From contig NZ_RBEE01000044.1 of NCBI RefSeq assembly GCF_003725795.1, positions 1 through 64,000 of the forward strand: a stretch of 64,000 nt of DNA, written 5' to 3'. The translations under genes were made by a program, and so were the position numbers. Below, in pieces: positions 34,033-44,700 of the stretch (positions are counted from its first letter, which is position 1; every line of letters begins with the position of its first letter). This stretch comes from Pedobacter jejuensis (GTDB lineage Bacteria; Bacteroidota; Bacteroidia; Sphingobacteriales; Sphingobacteriaceae). The notes below the pieces were generated by a model, which was given only the letters and a program-made list of their open reading frames with translations, did no database searches and had not been told where the DNA came from.

Positions 34033-37000
34033 ATGAATTATTCAAAAGTTAATAATATAACAGGCTGGGTTTGCTTTCTAATAGCCACAATAACTTACGT
34101 TTTAACCTTAGAACCCTCAGTTAGTTTTTGGGATTGCGGCGAGTTTATCGCTTCAGCACTTAAAATGCAGGTCGTTCACCAACCAGGTGCACCACTGTTT
34201 TTAATGCTTCAAAGGTTTTTCTCCATTTTTGCTTTTGGCGATGTTACCAAAGTTGCTTATTGGATGAACATTGGCTCTGCACTATCAAGTGCGGCAACAA
34301 TTTTATTCTTATTCTGGACAATTACTGCATTAGCTAAAAAAACACTAGTTAAGGCTGGGGAAGTATTAACCAATGCTCAATTAATAAGCATAATGGGTGC
34401 AGGTGCAGTTGGTGCTTTGGCCTATGCATTTTCTGATAGTTTCTGGTTTTCAGCCGTAGAGTCTGAGGTTTATGCACAATCATCATTATTTACCGCAATT
34501 GTTTTTTGGGGAATTTTAAAATGGGAAGCCCATGCCGATGAGCCTAAAGCAGATAGATGGTTATTGTTCATCGCCTACATTATGGGTTTATCTATCGGTA
34601 TTCACTTATTAAATTTGTTAACCATTCCTGCTATTGCATTCATATATTATTTCAAAAAAACCAACAAACCAACTACATCAGGTATTTTTAAAACACTTTT
34701 AGTTGGCATACTAATACTGGGCGTTATACAATATGGAATTATCCAGTATTTAGTTTCATTCGGTGCCTATTTCGATTTATTTTTTGTTAATACTCTAGGT
34801 TTAGGCTTCGGAACGGGCGTTTTATTCTTCGCAATTTTAATTATAGGCGCCTTTGTTTGGGCAATCCGTTATTCAATAAAACACCAAAAGAAGTTATTAA
34901 ACTTAGGCTTAATATCTACGGTATTAATCATTTTTGGTTACGCATCATTTGCTATGATAATTATCAGAGCGAAGGCAGATCCGAATCTAAATAATAGCGC
35001 ACCTAAAGATGCTTTCTCGTTTTTAAGTTACTTAAACAGAGAGCAATATGGTGATAGACCATTGTTATTTGGTCCGAATTACAACTCGGAAAGAACAGGT
35101 GTTTCGGAGGGAAAAACCATCTGGAGAAAAGGAGCCGATAAATATGAAGTTGCTGGCAAAAAGAACGATTATGAGTATGCAGATAATACCTTTTTACCAA
35201 GGATGTATAGCGACGACCAGAAACATGCCGATTTTTATAAAGAATGGATGCACCTTGATGATAGTAAAAAACCAAACACCGTAGATAATGTTGGCTTTTT
35301 ATTCAGCTATCAAATTGGATATATGTACATGCGATATTTCGGCTGGAATTTCGTTGGGCGCCAGAACGATGAGCAAGGACAAGGAAGTGGTTTTGAAGGA
35401 ACATCCTTAAGCGGTATTAAACCAATTGATGCAGTTTGGCATGGCGATCAAAGTCATTTGCCGCCATCAACAGTTGATAATAAAGCATATAATAGATTCT
35501 TTTTCCTTCCTTTAATAATTGGTTTGTTGGGTGCAATCTGGCACTTCGGTCGTAATCAAAAAGATGCAGGTGTTGTGGGATTGTTATTTTTCTTCACAGG
35601 TATTGCCATTGTATTGTACCTAAATCAAAAACCCTTAGAACCACGTGAACGTGATTATGCTTATGTAGGTTCATTTTATGCGTTTTCCATTTGGATTGGT
35701 CTCGGGGTTTTAGCCATCAAAGAATGGCTGTTTAAAAAACTCACACCTGCTACAGGTGCAGTCGCGGCAACCGTGATTGGTTTGTTCGCAGCACCAGTTA
35801 TTATGGCTCAACAAGGATGGGATGATCACGACCGTTCGACTAAACTGGTTGCTCATGATATTGCGTACGACTATCTGCAATCATGTGCACCAAACGCCAT
35901 TTTATTTACTTATGGCGATAATGATACCTATCCGCTTTGGTACATTCAAGAAGTTGAAAAAGTTCGCCCGGATGTTAGGATTGTAAACTTAAGTTTGTTT
36001 GATACGGATTGGTATATCAATGGCATGAAGCAAAAACAAAATGATTCAGAACCATTGCCAATTTCAATGAAAGAATCTCAGTTTGTGCAAGGTGAAAGAG
36101 ATGTAATGCCATATGATGATTATAAAATTGCAGGCAGTGTTGAATTAAAAAACATTGTTGATTTGCTTTTATCGGATAATGCAGATGATAAAGTTGCGAT
36201 GCAGGATGGAACAAAATCAAATTTCCTACCTACCAAGAACTTTAAATTAACCATTAACCCTCAAGAAGTTATTGGCACAGGTACAGTTCCAGCTGCTGAT
36301 GCAAATAAAATTGCACCAACAATGGAATGGAAATTTAATAAAGGTTATGTTACTAAAGGTACCTTAGCCATGTTAGATATTTTAGCACACAACAACTGGA
36401 AGCGCCCAATTTATTTTGCTTCTACAGTTCCTTCTGAGCAATACAATGGCTTAGATAAGTATTTATATAACGAAGGATTGGCGCTTCGCCTATTGCCGTT
36501 AAAAGCAGATACTGCCACTACTGATGAGCGTGAAGAATTATTAAACACTCCTGTTTTGTATAAAAACATTATGGATAAATTTAAGTGGGGAAACATCAAA
36601 ACGGCAAAATATTTAGATCCACAATCATCTGATGATACTTTTATTTTCACCAACATATTAAGCAGCTTAACGGGTAGTTTAATTAAAGAGGGTAAAATTG
36701 AAGAAGCAAAAAAAGTTGCTGATAAATATTATGAAGTTATGCCAGATAAATTTTTTGGCATTCGTACGGTTGTTGTTAAGTATTACATGGCCGAAAACCT
36801 TTATAAACTAGGTGAAACCACTAGAGCAAATGATATCTTAATGAAATCTGGAGATTATATACAAAAAGAGCTTACTTACCTGGCTGATATTTCTGCTTCG
36901 AAAGGAAGTTTGTCTGGAACTCAAAACGTTCAAACTGGTTTGTATTATTTAGATAGAATGATTAAAACTTCTAAAGCAATGGGTCAGACTAAAGTAAGCA

Positions 37001-37074
37001 GTCAGCTTGAAAGGCAATTTGCAGGTTTAGAATCAAGATTTTCTGGTTATTTCGGACAACAACAAACACCATAA
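34033..37074 (+). CDS. DUF2723 (GT117-like) polytopic membrane protein, copy 2
   Basis: This 1013-residue protein is a full-length paralogue of the preceding gene, similar from end to end: SFWDCGEFIASAL, VVHQPGAPLFLML, EPRERDYAYVGSFYAF, YGDNDTYPLWYIQE and WKRPIYFAS are shared or nearly so. The topology is the same, with an N-terminal membrane half and a soluble C-terminal half. The likely role is a protein O-glycosyltransferase at the inner membrane, by relation to TMEM260. The two copies differ mostly in extramembrane loops and the C-terminal third, so acceptor specificity may have split. Confidence 0.82.
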   Translation: MNYSKVNNITGWVCFLIATITYVLTLEPSVSFWDCGEFIASALKMQVVHQPGAPLFLMLQRFFSIFAFGDVTKVAYWMNIGSALSSAATILFLFWTITALAKKTLVKAGEVLTNAQLISIMGAGAVGALAYAFSDSFWFSAVESEVYAQSSLFTAIVFWGILKWEAHADEPKADRWLLFIAYIMGLSIGIHLLNLLTIPAIAFIYYFKKTNKPTTSGIFKTLLVGILILGVIQYGIIQYLVSFGAYFDLFFVNTLGLGFGTGVLFFAILIIGAFVWAIRYSIKHQKKLLNLGLISTVLIIFGYASFAMIIIRAKADPNLNNSAPKDAFSFLSYLNREQYGDRPLLFGPNYNSERTGVSEGKTIWRKGADKYEVAGKKNDYEYADNTFLPRMYSDDQKHADFYKEWMHLDDSKKPNTVDNVGFLFSYQIGYMYMRYFGWNFVGRQNDEQGQGSGFEGTSLSGIKPIDAVWHGDQSHLPPSTVDNKAYNRFFFLPLIIGLLGAIWHFGRNQKDAGVVGLLFFFTGIAIVLYLNQKPLEPRERDYAYVGSFYAFSIWIGLGVLAIKEWLFKKLTPATGAVAATVIGLFAAPVIMAQQGWDDHDRSTKLVAHDIAYDYLQSCAPNAILFTYGDNDTYPLWYIQEVEKVRPDVRIVNLSLFDTDWYINGMKQKQNDSEPLPISMKESQFVQGERDVMPYDDYKIAGSVELKNIVDLLLSDNADDKVAMQDGTKSNFLPTKNFKLTINPQEVIGTGTVPAADANKIAPTMEWKFNKGYVTKGTLAMLDILAHNNWKRPIYFASTVPSEQYNGLDKYLYNEGLALRLLPLKADTATTDEREELLNTPVLYKNIMDKFKWGNIKTAKYLDPQSSDDTFIFTNILSSLTGSLIKEGKIEEAKKVADKYYEVMPDKFFGIRTVVVKYYMAENLYKLGETTRANDILMKSGDYIQKELTYLADISASKGSLSGTQNVQTGLYYLDRMIKTSKAMGQTKVSSQLERQFAGLESRFSGYFGQQQTP

Positions 37075-37094
37075 CCGAATTTATTTTATAACAG

Positions 37095-37128
37095 AAAGCA
37101 GCTGCATTAATTTGTAGCTGCTTTTTTT
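37095..37128 (+). terminator. Terminator after DUF2723 copy 2
   Basis: AAAGCAGCT (37095-37103) pairs with AGCTGCTTT (37116-37124), followed by a T-run to 37128. Confidence 0.85.
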
Positions 37129-37132
37129 GCTT

Positions 37133-37207
37133 AAAAACTTGCGAAGGCTTGCGCCCAAAAACTTGCGAAGTCCAAAAGGCCAAAGCGAAGGAAGACTTCG
37201 CAAGTTT
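37133..37207. repeat. Direct and inverted ACTTGCGAAG repeats
   Basis: AAACTTGCGAAGTC (37159-37172) is the exact reverse complement of GACTTCGCAAGTTT (37194-37207). A further direct copy of AAAACTTGCGAAG lies at about 37134-37146. It resembles a mobile palindromic repeat. Confidence 0.8.
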
Positions 37208-37310
37208 ATTATGCGCTTAATTTCCCTGGTAGACTGACGAAGTTTGCCAACATACAATCCCACCTAAACTTCGTAAGGCTTCTGCGCCCCTATCTAAAGT
37301 TCAAAAGTTG

Positions 37311-37351
37311 AGGCAAAAAAAAATCCTGCTTGATTTAACAAACAGGATTTT
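37311..37351 (-). terminator. Terminator after accA
   Basis: AAAATCCTG (37320-37328) pairs with CAGGATTTT (37343-37351). On the minus strand a run of T residues follows (37316-37323). Confidence 0.8.
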
Positions 37352-37369
37352 AATATTTAAAAAGAATAA

Positions 37370-38332
37370 TTATTCATTCACGACACCCATTGCGCAGAAT
37401 TTCTCAATTCGTTGCTCGATAAGCTTATCTGTTTTTAATTTACCTAATGAAGCCAAATCTTTAATGATATAATCTTTTAACGTTTGTGCCATCAATTCAG
37501 GGTTTTGGTGTGCACCGCCTAATGGTTCAGGAATAATGCCATCGATAAGCTTATTTCCAAACATATCATCAGATGTTAATTTTAAACACTCTGCGGCTTT
37601 CTCTTTGAAATCCCAGCTTCTCCATAAAATAGATGAACATGATTCTGGTGAAATAACAGAATACCAGGTATGTGCTAACATGTAAACTTTATCGCCGATA
37701 CCAATACCTAAAGCTCCTCCAGAAGCACCTTCACCAACGATAACACATATAATTGGAACACGAAGAATAGACATTTCAAGTAAATTTCTGGCAATCGCCT
37801 CACCTTGTCCGCGTTCTTCTGCTTCTAAACCCGGGTAAGCACCCATTGTATCAATCAAAGAAATAACAGGTTTGTTAAATTTTTCTGCTAAACGCATTAA
37901 GCGTAATGCTTTACGGTAACCCTCAGGGTTAGCCATACCGAAATTATGAAACTGACGTTCCTTTGTATTTTTTCCTTTTTGATGGCCGATAACCATTACC
38001 GTTTGACCATTAATGGTTGCAAAACCACCAACAATTGCCTTATCATCTTTAACCGTTCTATCACCATGTAATTCAATAAAATCATCACAAATCATGCTGA
38101 TGTAATCAAGTGTTTGAGGTCTGTCGGGGTGACGACTCATTTGCACTTTATTCCAACCGGTTAAATTATTGTATAAACTTTGAGTGGTTTCATTTAATTT
38201 ACCATCAAGTTCTTCTAAAGTAGCAGACATATCTACTTTAGTTTTATCGGCAACTTGTTTAACTTTTTCTATCTGCTGAACTAAATCTGCAATAGGTTTT
38301 TCGAAATCGAATGATGTTTTAATTTGCTGCAT
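37370..38332 (-). CDS. accA: Acetyl-CoA carboxylase carboxyltransferase subunit alpha
   Basis: The 320-residue protein begins with [19 protein letters not shown], typical of AccA. It has the oxyanion and biotin-site blocks [20 protein letters not shown] (near 116-135), [23 protein letters not shown] (near 161-183) and [15 protein letters not shown] (near 200-214). With AccD it moves the carboxyl group to acetyl-CoA, the first step of fatty acid synthesis. It is monocistronic with its own terminator. Confidence 0.96.
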   Translation of the reverse strand: MQQIKTSFDFEKPIADLVQQIEKVKQVADKTKVDMSATLEELDGKLNETTQSLYNNLTGWNKVQMSRHPDRPQTLDYISMICDDFIELHGDRTVKDDKAIVGGFATINGQTVMVIGHQKGKNTKERQFHNFGMANPEGYRKALRLMRLAEKFNKPVISLIDTMGAYPGLEAEERGQGEAIARNLLEMSILRVPIICVIVGEGASGGALGIGIGDKVYMLAHTWYSVISPESCSSILWRSWDFKEKAAECLKLTSDDMFGNKLIDGIIPEPLGGAHQNPELMAQTLKDYIIKDLASLGKLKTDKLIEQRIEKFCAMGVVNE

Positions 38333-38460
38333 AATTGGGTTACAAAACTAAGTATTTATTTTTAGTTTGCAGTTAACAGTTTAAAAGTTAAAATGCGAAT
38401 TGTTAATTCGCAAATGCATTTAATTGTCTTTGATAGTTGATTATAATCCTTAAATCCTGG

Positions 38461-40020
38461 TTAAAACTTTGCGGATGCACCTGATTTTGGTAATGCCTTC
38501 ATAATAAAATCTCTAACATGATTATTTGAGGTTTTCAAATCTTCTTTGCGTAGATACATCATGTGCCCGCTTCTGTAACCTTCCCAAGTTAATCTATCTT
38601 GTAATTTCCCAGCAGCATCCAATTGCCACATGCTGTATTTTGCATTAAAATAATCACATGCTCCATCATAATACCCCGATTGAACCAAGACGTGCAAAAA
38701 AGGGTTTTGCGCCATTGCCTGGCGCAAATTATCACCTGTTTTATCTCCGGAATTATCCCATGGATAAACGGAACCAAACATGTTATATTTTAAATCGGTT
38801 TTGTAGTTTAGCTCATTTCTTATATACATATTGATGGCAGGTGTAAAAGAATGCAACCATGATGTTAACTCAGCATTATAATCTGGCGATTCGCCTGCAC
38901 CCATTTTATCAATCCCCTTGTACCTAGAATCTAACCGCCCAACGGTAAAACCTTTATCTCTCAGCAATTCTTTCCAGAAGAAATCAGTAGGAACGTTCAA
39001 ATTGTAATCTAAAAATACCTTTTCAGATATTCCGGAATATCGAGCCATTTTAACCGCAATAGCCCGTTTTTTATCAGCACTAAGCATGCTACCTTGGGCA
39101 ATTGCTGGAATAACCTCATTTATCGTAAAGCTTTCTACCTCTGGCAGCATCGCTGTTAAGTCTTTCGATTGTAAATCAGCAGGCAAAACCTTATGATACC
39201 ATGCAGTAGCTGCAAAATATGGTAAACGCAAGGCAGCATCAACTGGTCCGCTACGCTCAATACCTAGCTCAGTTGGCGACACCAATACAACACCATTTAG
39301 ATACATCCATTAGCTATTTTGAAGTTCGAGGGCCAAGCCAGAAACACGGGTTGTTCCATAACTTTCGCCAATTAAAAATTTTGGAGATGCCCAACGATTA
39401 TTTCGGGTAACAAAAGTGTTTATCCACTCTGCTAGATATTTGATATCGGCCTTTACCCCGAAGAATTTATTTGTTGGAATATCTTTACTAATCGCTCTGG
39501 AATATCCTGTATTTACGGGGTCGATATAAACAATATCGGCAACATCCAAGATCGAATATGGGTTTTCTTTATATCCGTAAGGTTGAACAGGATAACCTTC
39601 ATCATCAATATTTAAAATTACAGGACCTGTGTAAGCAATATGCATCCAAACAGAAGCAGAACCCGGACCACCATTAAACGAAATTACCAATGGTCTTTTA
39701 TCTCGATTTTGGATATCACTTCTTTCGTAATACGTATAAAACAGACCTGCAATTGGTTTTCCATCTTCATCCCAAACGGGTAAGGTGCCTGTAGTTGCTT
39801 TATATGGAACGGCTTTACCATTAATAGTAACATTGTGGTTGGTAATAACTGAACTTTCTACCTTAATTGTGCGCTCATTTCCAGTTGGTTTAGGTTCTTC
39901 TTTTATAGTTACCTGTGATGTTGTAGTTGTTTCTTTAGCTGGTGTTTTTCTTGGAGTTTGCTGCGCTGACGTATAAACGGCAGCAAAAATACAGATGGAT
40001 AGTATAAATTTAAATTTCAT
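38461..40020 (-). pseudogene. Peptidase S10-family carboxypeptidase, interrupted by one in-frame stop
   Basis: Two frames, 40020-39310 and 39306-38461, lie in the same reading frame and are separated only by TAA (39312-39310) and one TGG codon. Together they give a complete S10 protein of about 519 residues. It has a signal peptide (1-19), FNGGPGSASVW near 115-125, nucleophile IGESYGTTR near 220-228, and the C-terminal SGYYDGACDYF and SGHMMYLRK that carry the remaining catalytic Asp and His. The stop could come from a CAA Gln codon by one C-to-T change. Nothing else looks decayed, so the mutation is recent, a sequencing error, or tolerated. The second frame has its own ATG but lacks the catalytic Ser. 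Confidence 0.85.
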
Positions 40021-40089
40021 AAAGTTTTGGTTTGGTGCCTAAATATCTTACTAAACATGCGCTTATCAAAAAAACATTGAAATTGTTAC

Positions 40090-40126
40090 CATAAAAAAAC
40101 GGCATTGCGAGGTTGCAATGCCGTTT
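40090..40126 (-). terminator. Terminator after the FecR-linked susD
   Basis: AAACGGCATTGC (40097-40108) and GCAATGCCGTTT (40115-40126) form a 12-bp stem. On the minus strand it is followed by seven T residues. Confidence 0.9.
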
Positions 40127-40146
40127 CAAAATTCCGAGTGTGTTGT

Positions 40147-41727
40147 CTATTTATCCCACCAAACTCTACCTACTAATTTATCGCCACCTGGAACAGCAGC
40201 AGATGCAACTTTATAATTCGCCGCATTTGATACCCCCTCAGCCAATGGATAAGGAAAACGACGTGGTATTGAACCGCCAGTATTGGTATTTGGATATACG
40301 ATTGGAACTAAAGCAGGTAATCCTGTTCTTCTCCAGTTAGACCATGTTTCGTAAAAATCTAACATCGTGATTGTATGCGCCCAATATTGCATTGAAATCA
40401 TTTCTAAACCATTTGCCGCTACATAAGGATGAGCGCCTAGATAAACCGCAGCATCGCTTGCATTTACTGCCATGTTTGCATCATATTGAGATAAAAATGT
40501 CATTGCCGAGGTTACTCCTGCATTATAATGTGCTGCCGCTGAACCACCAATATTAAAACGTTGTGCGGCTTCGGCCCACATTAACTCAGTTTCTGCATAG
40601 GTTAAAATAAAGGTATTACCATCTCTTTTAAGCATTCCTGGGTTTGGTGATGAGTAATCTGTAAAATCAGTATATGAGGCATCTTGACGAACATCTCGAC
40701 CAGCAATACCGCTCAAATCTTTACCATTCGGCATTCCCTTTTGAACACTTGCAGTTGTAATATAGGCAGGGTTTTGAGCCTTCGTTACATCTGTTAAGTA
40801 TAATTTTGTAACCGCAACTTTGCTTAATCTTGGGTCGTTGTTGGTTTTTAGATAATTAATGAATGTATTGCTCCAACGGGTGTAAAAGTTTTCCTGCCCA
40901 CCATCGCCTAACAAAACCTGTGCATTTCTATTTTGCGTAACGCGACCGCCATTTGCATCGTGTTTAAAAAATGCATTATCACCATCACTTGTCATCGTTT
41001 TACCAACAGCTTTTGTAATATAGGTTTGCGCAAGTGTTGCATCTGCCTTGGTTAAACGCATCGCCATACGTAACATTAAGCTATTTCCAAAACGTTTCCA
41101 TTTTGCAACATCACCAGCGAAGATTAAATCACCATTCACAACATCGGCAGAGGCATTTAAAGCTGTTGATGCTTCATCAACCTCTTTCAGCAAATCGGTA
41201 TAAATGGCTTGTTGCGCATCGTATTTAGGATACAAAATAGAAGAATAATAGCCCTTTCCAGCATCAAAATATGGGATATCGCCATATAAATCCGTTAGCC
41301 TTTCAAAAATTAATGCCTTCCAAATTCTGCCCATTTGATACACATTGTTGTATTGCGCTTTACCCCTCGTAAATTCTACTAAATCAACAGCATATTTTAC
41401 TTGATCGGGATAAGCCTTTTCCCAGTAAGCAGCCGTGTAACCTTCATTAAGCATGTATTTATCACCTGCCCAATAACTTATAACCGATGACATACCCTGC
41501 ATCATTGTTGCCGAGTAAATTAAATTACCACGCCAGGTTTCGTATGCAAAATCTGTACTGCCTGTATAGGTTAACTGTGCAGTAGATAATAAGTAGTTTG
41601 GATTGTATTGTTCCTGACCTACAGATACAGGATCGGTGTTGATTTTTTCGAAGTCTTTAGTACACCCAGATATAAGGATTAAACCTGATAATAAAAGTGG
41701 TACGTATAATTTTATGATCGTTTTCAT
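40147..41727 (-). CDS. SusD/RagB-family outer membrane lipoprotein
   Basis: I chose the ATG at 41727 (MKTIIKLYVPLLLSGL), since it starts a lipoprotein signal with lipobox ISGC; the longer frame overlaps the susC end. The mature part begins with the family pattern CTKDFEKINTDP. The helical body shows AYWEKAYPDQVKYAVDLVEF and MGRIWKALIFERLTDLYGDIPY, the SusD-like_2 type. It is the surface substrate-binding lid of the SusC porin encoded 19 bp upstream. No enzyme is next to it, so the ligand is unknown. Confidence 0.92.
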   Translation of the reverse strand: MKTIIKLYVPLLLSGLILISGCTKDFEKINTDPVSVGQEQYNPNYLLSTAQLTYTGSTDFAYETWRGNLIYSATMMQGMSSVISYWAGDKYMLNEGYTAAYWEKAYPDQVKYAVDLVEFTRGKAQYNNVYQMGRIWKALIFERLTDLYGDIPYFDAGKGYYSSILYPKYDAQQAIYTDLLKEVDEASTALNASADVVNGDLIFAGDVAKWKRFGNSLMLRMAMRLTKADATLAQTYITKAVGKTMTSDGDNAFFKHDANGGRVTQNRNAQVLLGDGGQENFYTRWSNTFINYLKTNNDPRLSKVAVTKLYLTDVTKAQNPAYITTASVQKGMPNGKDLSGIAGRDVRQDASYTDFTDYSSPNPGMLKRDGNTFILTYAETELMWAEAAQRFNIGGSAAAHYNAGVTSAMTFLSQYDANMAVNASDAAVYLGAHPYVAANGLEMISMQYWAHTITMLDFYETWSNWRRTGLPALVPIVYPNTNTGGSIPRRFPYPLAEGVSNAANYKVASAAVPGGDKLVGRVWWDK

Positions 41728-41746
41728 TTTCAATTCGTTTAAAGGA

Positions 41747-44700
41747 TTATAACTTAACACTTAAATTTAAACCGTATGTGCGTACTGGCGGCACACCTCC
41801 TAGTTCCATGCCTGGAATTGTAGCATTGTAGCTAGATTCCGGGTCGATGTTATCCGTCTTCTTCATCAAAATGAATAGGTTACGACCAACAAAACTTACA
41901 TTTAAGCCTTTAATTTTGTTGTTAAACATTTTGGTCGGAAAATTATATCCTAAAATTACTTGTCTGAATTTAATGAAGCTGGCATCTTGTACAAATTGTT
42001 TTGAAACATTATTAGCATAAGTGCTGTAGTAATTTGCCGCATTAACACCTAAAGCATCACGATTTTCGAGTGTTGCCTGGTGCAAACCAAACACATAACC
42101 ATAATAATCAGTTGCGGAGAATATCTTCCCTCCCCATTTACCATCAATTAAAAACGACAGATTAACGCCTTTATAGCTAAATTCGTTATTCCATCCTGCT
42201 GCCCATTTATTGTAAGCAGAACCATACGCTTTCAATTCGCCTCTTTGTGGTGCGCCATTGGCATCTTTCACAATATTTCCGTTACCATCATATAAGAAAT
42301 CATAAGCCATTACCTGGCCAATTGCCATACCTTCCAGATTTTGTAAAAAGCCCACATTACTACGTGAAGTTGCAAGCAGTTGCGATGCAGTACCAGGTGC
42401 TAATGTGATAACCTTATTATCATTGTACGATCCGTTAACACTAGAAGTCCAGTTGAAATCTTTGCTTTTGATAACATTACCAGAAATTAAAGCTTCAACA
42501 CCTTTATTTCTTAATTGGCCAATATTTAAAACGGCACCACTGTAACCGGTAGTTGTAGAGGCCGGAACAGCAAGAATTTCATCACTTGACTTTTTATTGT
42601 ACCAGGTAACATCCAAATTTACCCTATCTCCAAACAATCGCATTTCAGTACCAATTTCGAGCTCAGTTGCTTTGGAAGCTCTAAGGGATGCATTTGGAAT
42701 AGATGAGTTAACAATATTCCCAAGTGGAGCGCCATTTACAGACTCGCTACGCAAATTATAATACAGTTGCGTCTGGAATGGTAAAGTTGCCTGCCCTACC
42801 ATTGCATAACCAGCTCTTAGTTTACCGAAGCTTAAAAATGATGGTTTCCAAAGTTCAGAAAATACAAATGAGCCACTTATTGACGGGTAAACTACATTGA
42901 GTTTATTATCCTTGCCTGGTGTAGCGAGGGTAGAAAACCAATCGCTTCGGGCGCTTCCGGTTAAGTATAAAATATCTTTATAAGTTACTTCTAAAGTTCC
43001 ATAAACAGATTGGGTTTCTTGGTCTGATTGATATACGGAAACAGATTTGCCACCTGTATTACTTAAAGTGTAAATACCAAAAAGCTGAAAAGACGCACCG
43101 CTATTATTTGTACCCGAACTTTTGGTTCGGCGATAATTTGCACCCACATTCGGTGTGATAGAGAAATCGTTTATTTTAAACGACTTTCCCATTAAACCAT
43201 CAACATTGATATCAGAGAATTTGCTAATTTGTTCAGTATATCCACCATCAGCATCATAAGCTGTACCAGATGGCGTTACTGAAACGTAATTATCATTGTA
43301 AGAATCTCTTCCTGCTCTTGCCTGCAAAAATAAACCATTATCAAAAGTATATTTAGCGCTGAAAGAACTTAGCAAACGTTCTCTTTTGGTGTTATGAATA
43401 AAATCATTGGCTGCAAACCACGGATTGGTTGCATAAGGATTTCCTGTGTTATATGAAAGTTCATTGCCCGTTGGCGTTTTGCCGGGTTGTAAGGTTGCAA
43501 TATTAACGCTTGTTGGCAAAAATGCGGCATTGTAATTGGCATTGCCAGCACCGTCAGATAGCATTGGCCTGTTTTTAGCTTGCTCTAGAATGTAATTAAA
43601 GCGAGCATCAACAACCAGATTTTTAATCGGGTCGAACGTACCAGCTAAAGTGAAGTTTTGTCTATCTAAACCCGAGTTAGGCACTACCGACTTATTTGTT
43701 AAATCGCTTCCAGATAAGCGAATTACACCACCAGTAAATGTTTTATTTAAAGCTAGGGTATTTGTCCAACTTCCACCAGTTCTGTAAAAGTCTTCAATGT
43801 TATCTTCTTGTGCAGTGTATGGTCTGCTTACACCGTCAAATTGCACAACGTTTGTTCCATCCAATCTTGCTCCCCAACTTGAACTACCTGTAGATGCAGC
43901 TGCTAATTGAGTTGCTGGTTTTTGCCCGTTAACGCCTTGTCCATAAACATATTGCCAATTGGTTCTATCCATTACCTGCTCAGCAACATAGTTACTGCTA
44001 AACTCTATACTATTTCCTTTTCCACTTTTCGTGGTGATGAGGATAACGCCAGCTTTTGCTCTATTGCCATAAAGAGCAGAAGCTGCTGCTCCTTTAAGTA
44101 CAGAAATGCTTTCAATATCATCAGGATTTATGTTACTGATTGCATCTCCTAAATCTGGAGCATTATCATATTGTCCGCCGTTATTACCAATACCAATCGT
44201 GCTTCCAAAACCAACCGGAGCACTTTCCATCGGAATTCCGTTTACTACATAAAGCGGCTGACTAGATGGGCCTAAGCTAGATACCCCACGGATGGTAACA
44301 TTGGTTGCTGCACCTGCCCCACCTGATGTACCAGCAATATCTAAACCTGCAACTTTACCTACCAGTGAATTTGTGATGTTGTTTTCGCGAGCCTGAGTTA
44401 ATGTTTCGCCCCCAATTTGCGTTACCGAATAACCTAGAGCTCTTCTTTCTTTTTTGATACCTAAAGCCGTAACCACAACCTCAGATAACTGTTTACTATC
44501 TTCTGCCAATACAATATCTATAGACGTTTGAGCACCTATGGAAACCTCTTTAGTTTGAAAACCAGCATAAGAAACCACCAATACTGCATTTTCTGGAGCG
44601 TTTAATGTAAACTTACCATTTACATCGGTCGAAGTTCCGATGGCTGTCCCTTTTACCCTTACGGTTGCGCCAGGCAAAGTTACTCCTTGAGCGTCTTTTA

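Noticed and set aside
38461-40020. Two separate genes in place of one S10 peptidase
   Set aside because: Both pieces are in the same frame with one codon between the stop and the next ATG, and the catalytic triad is split between them.
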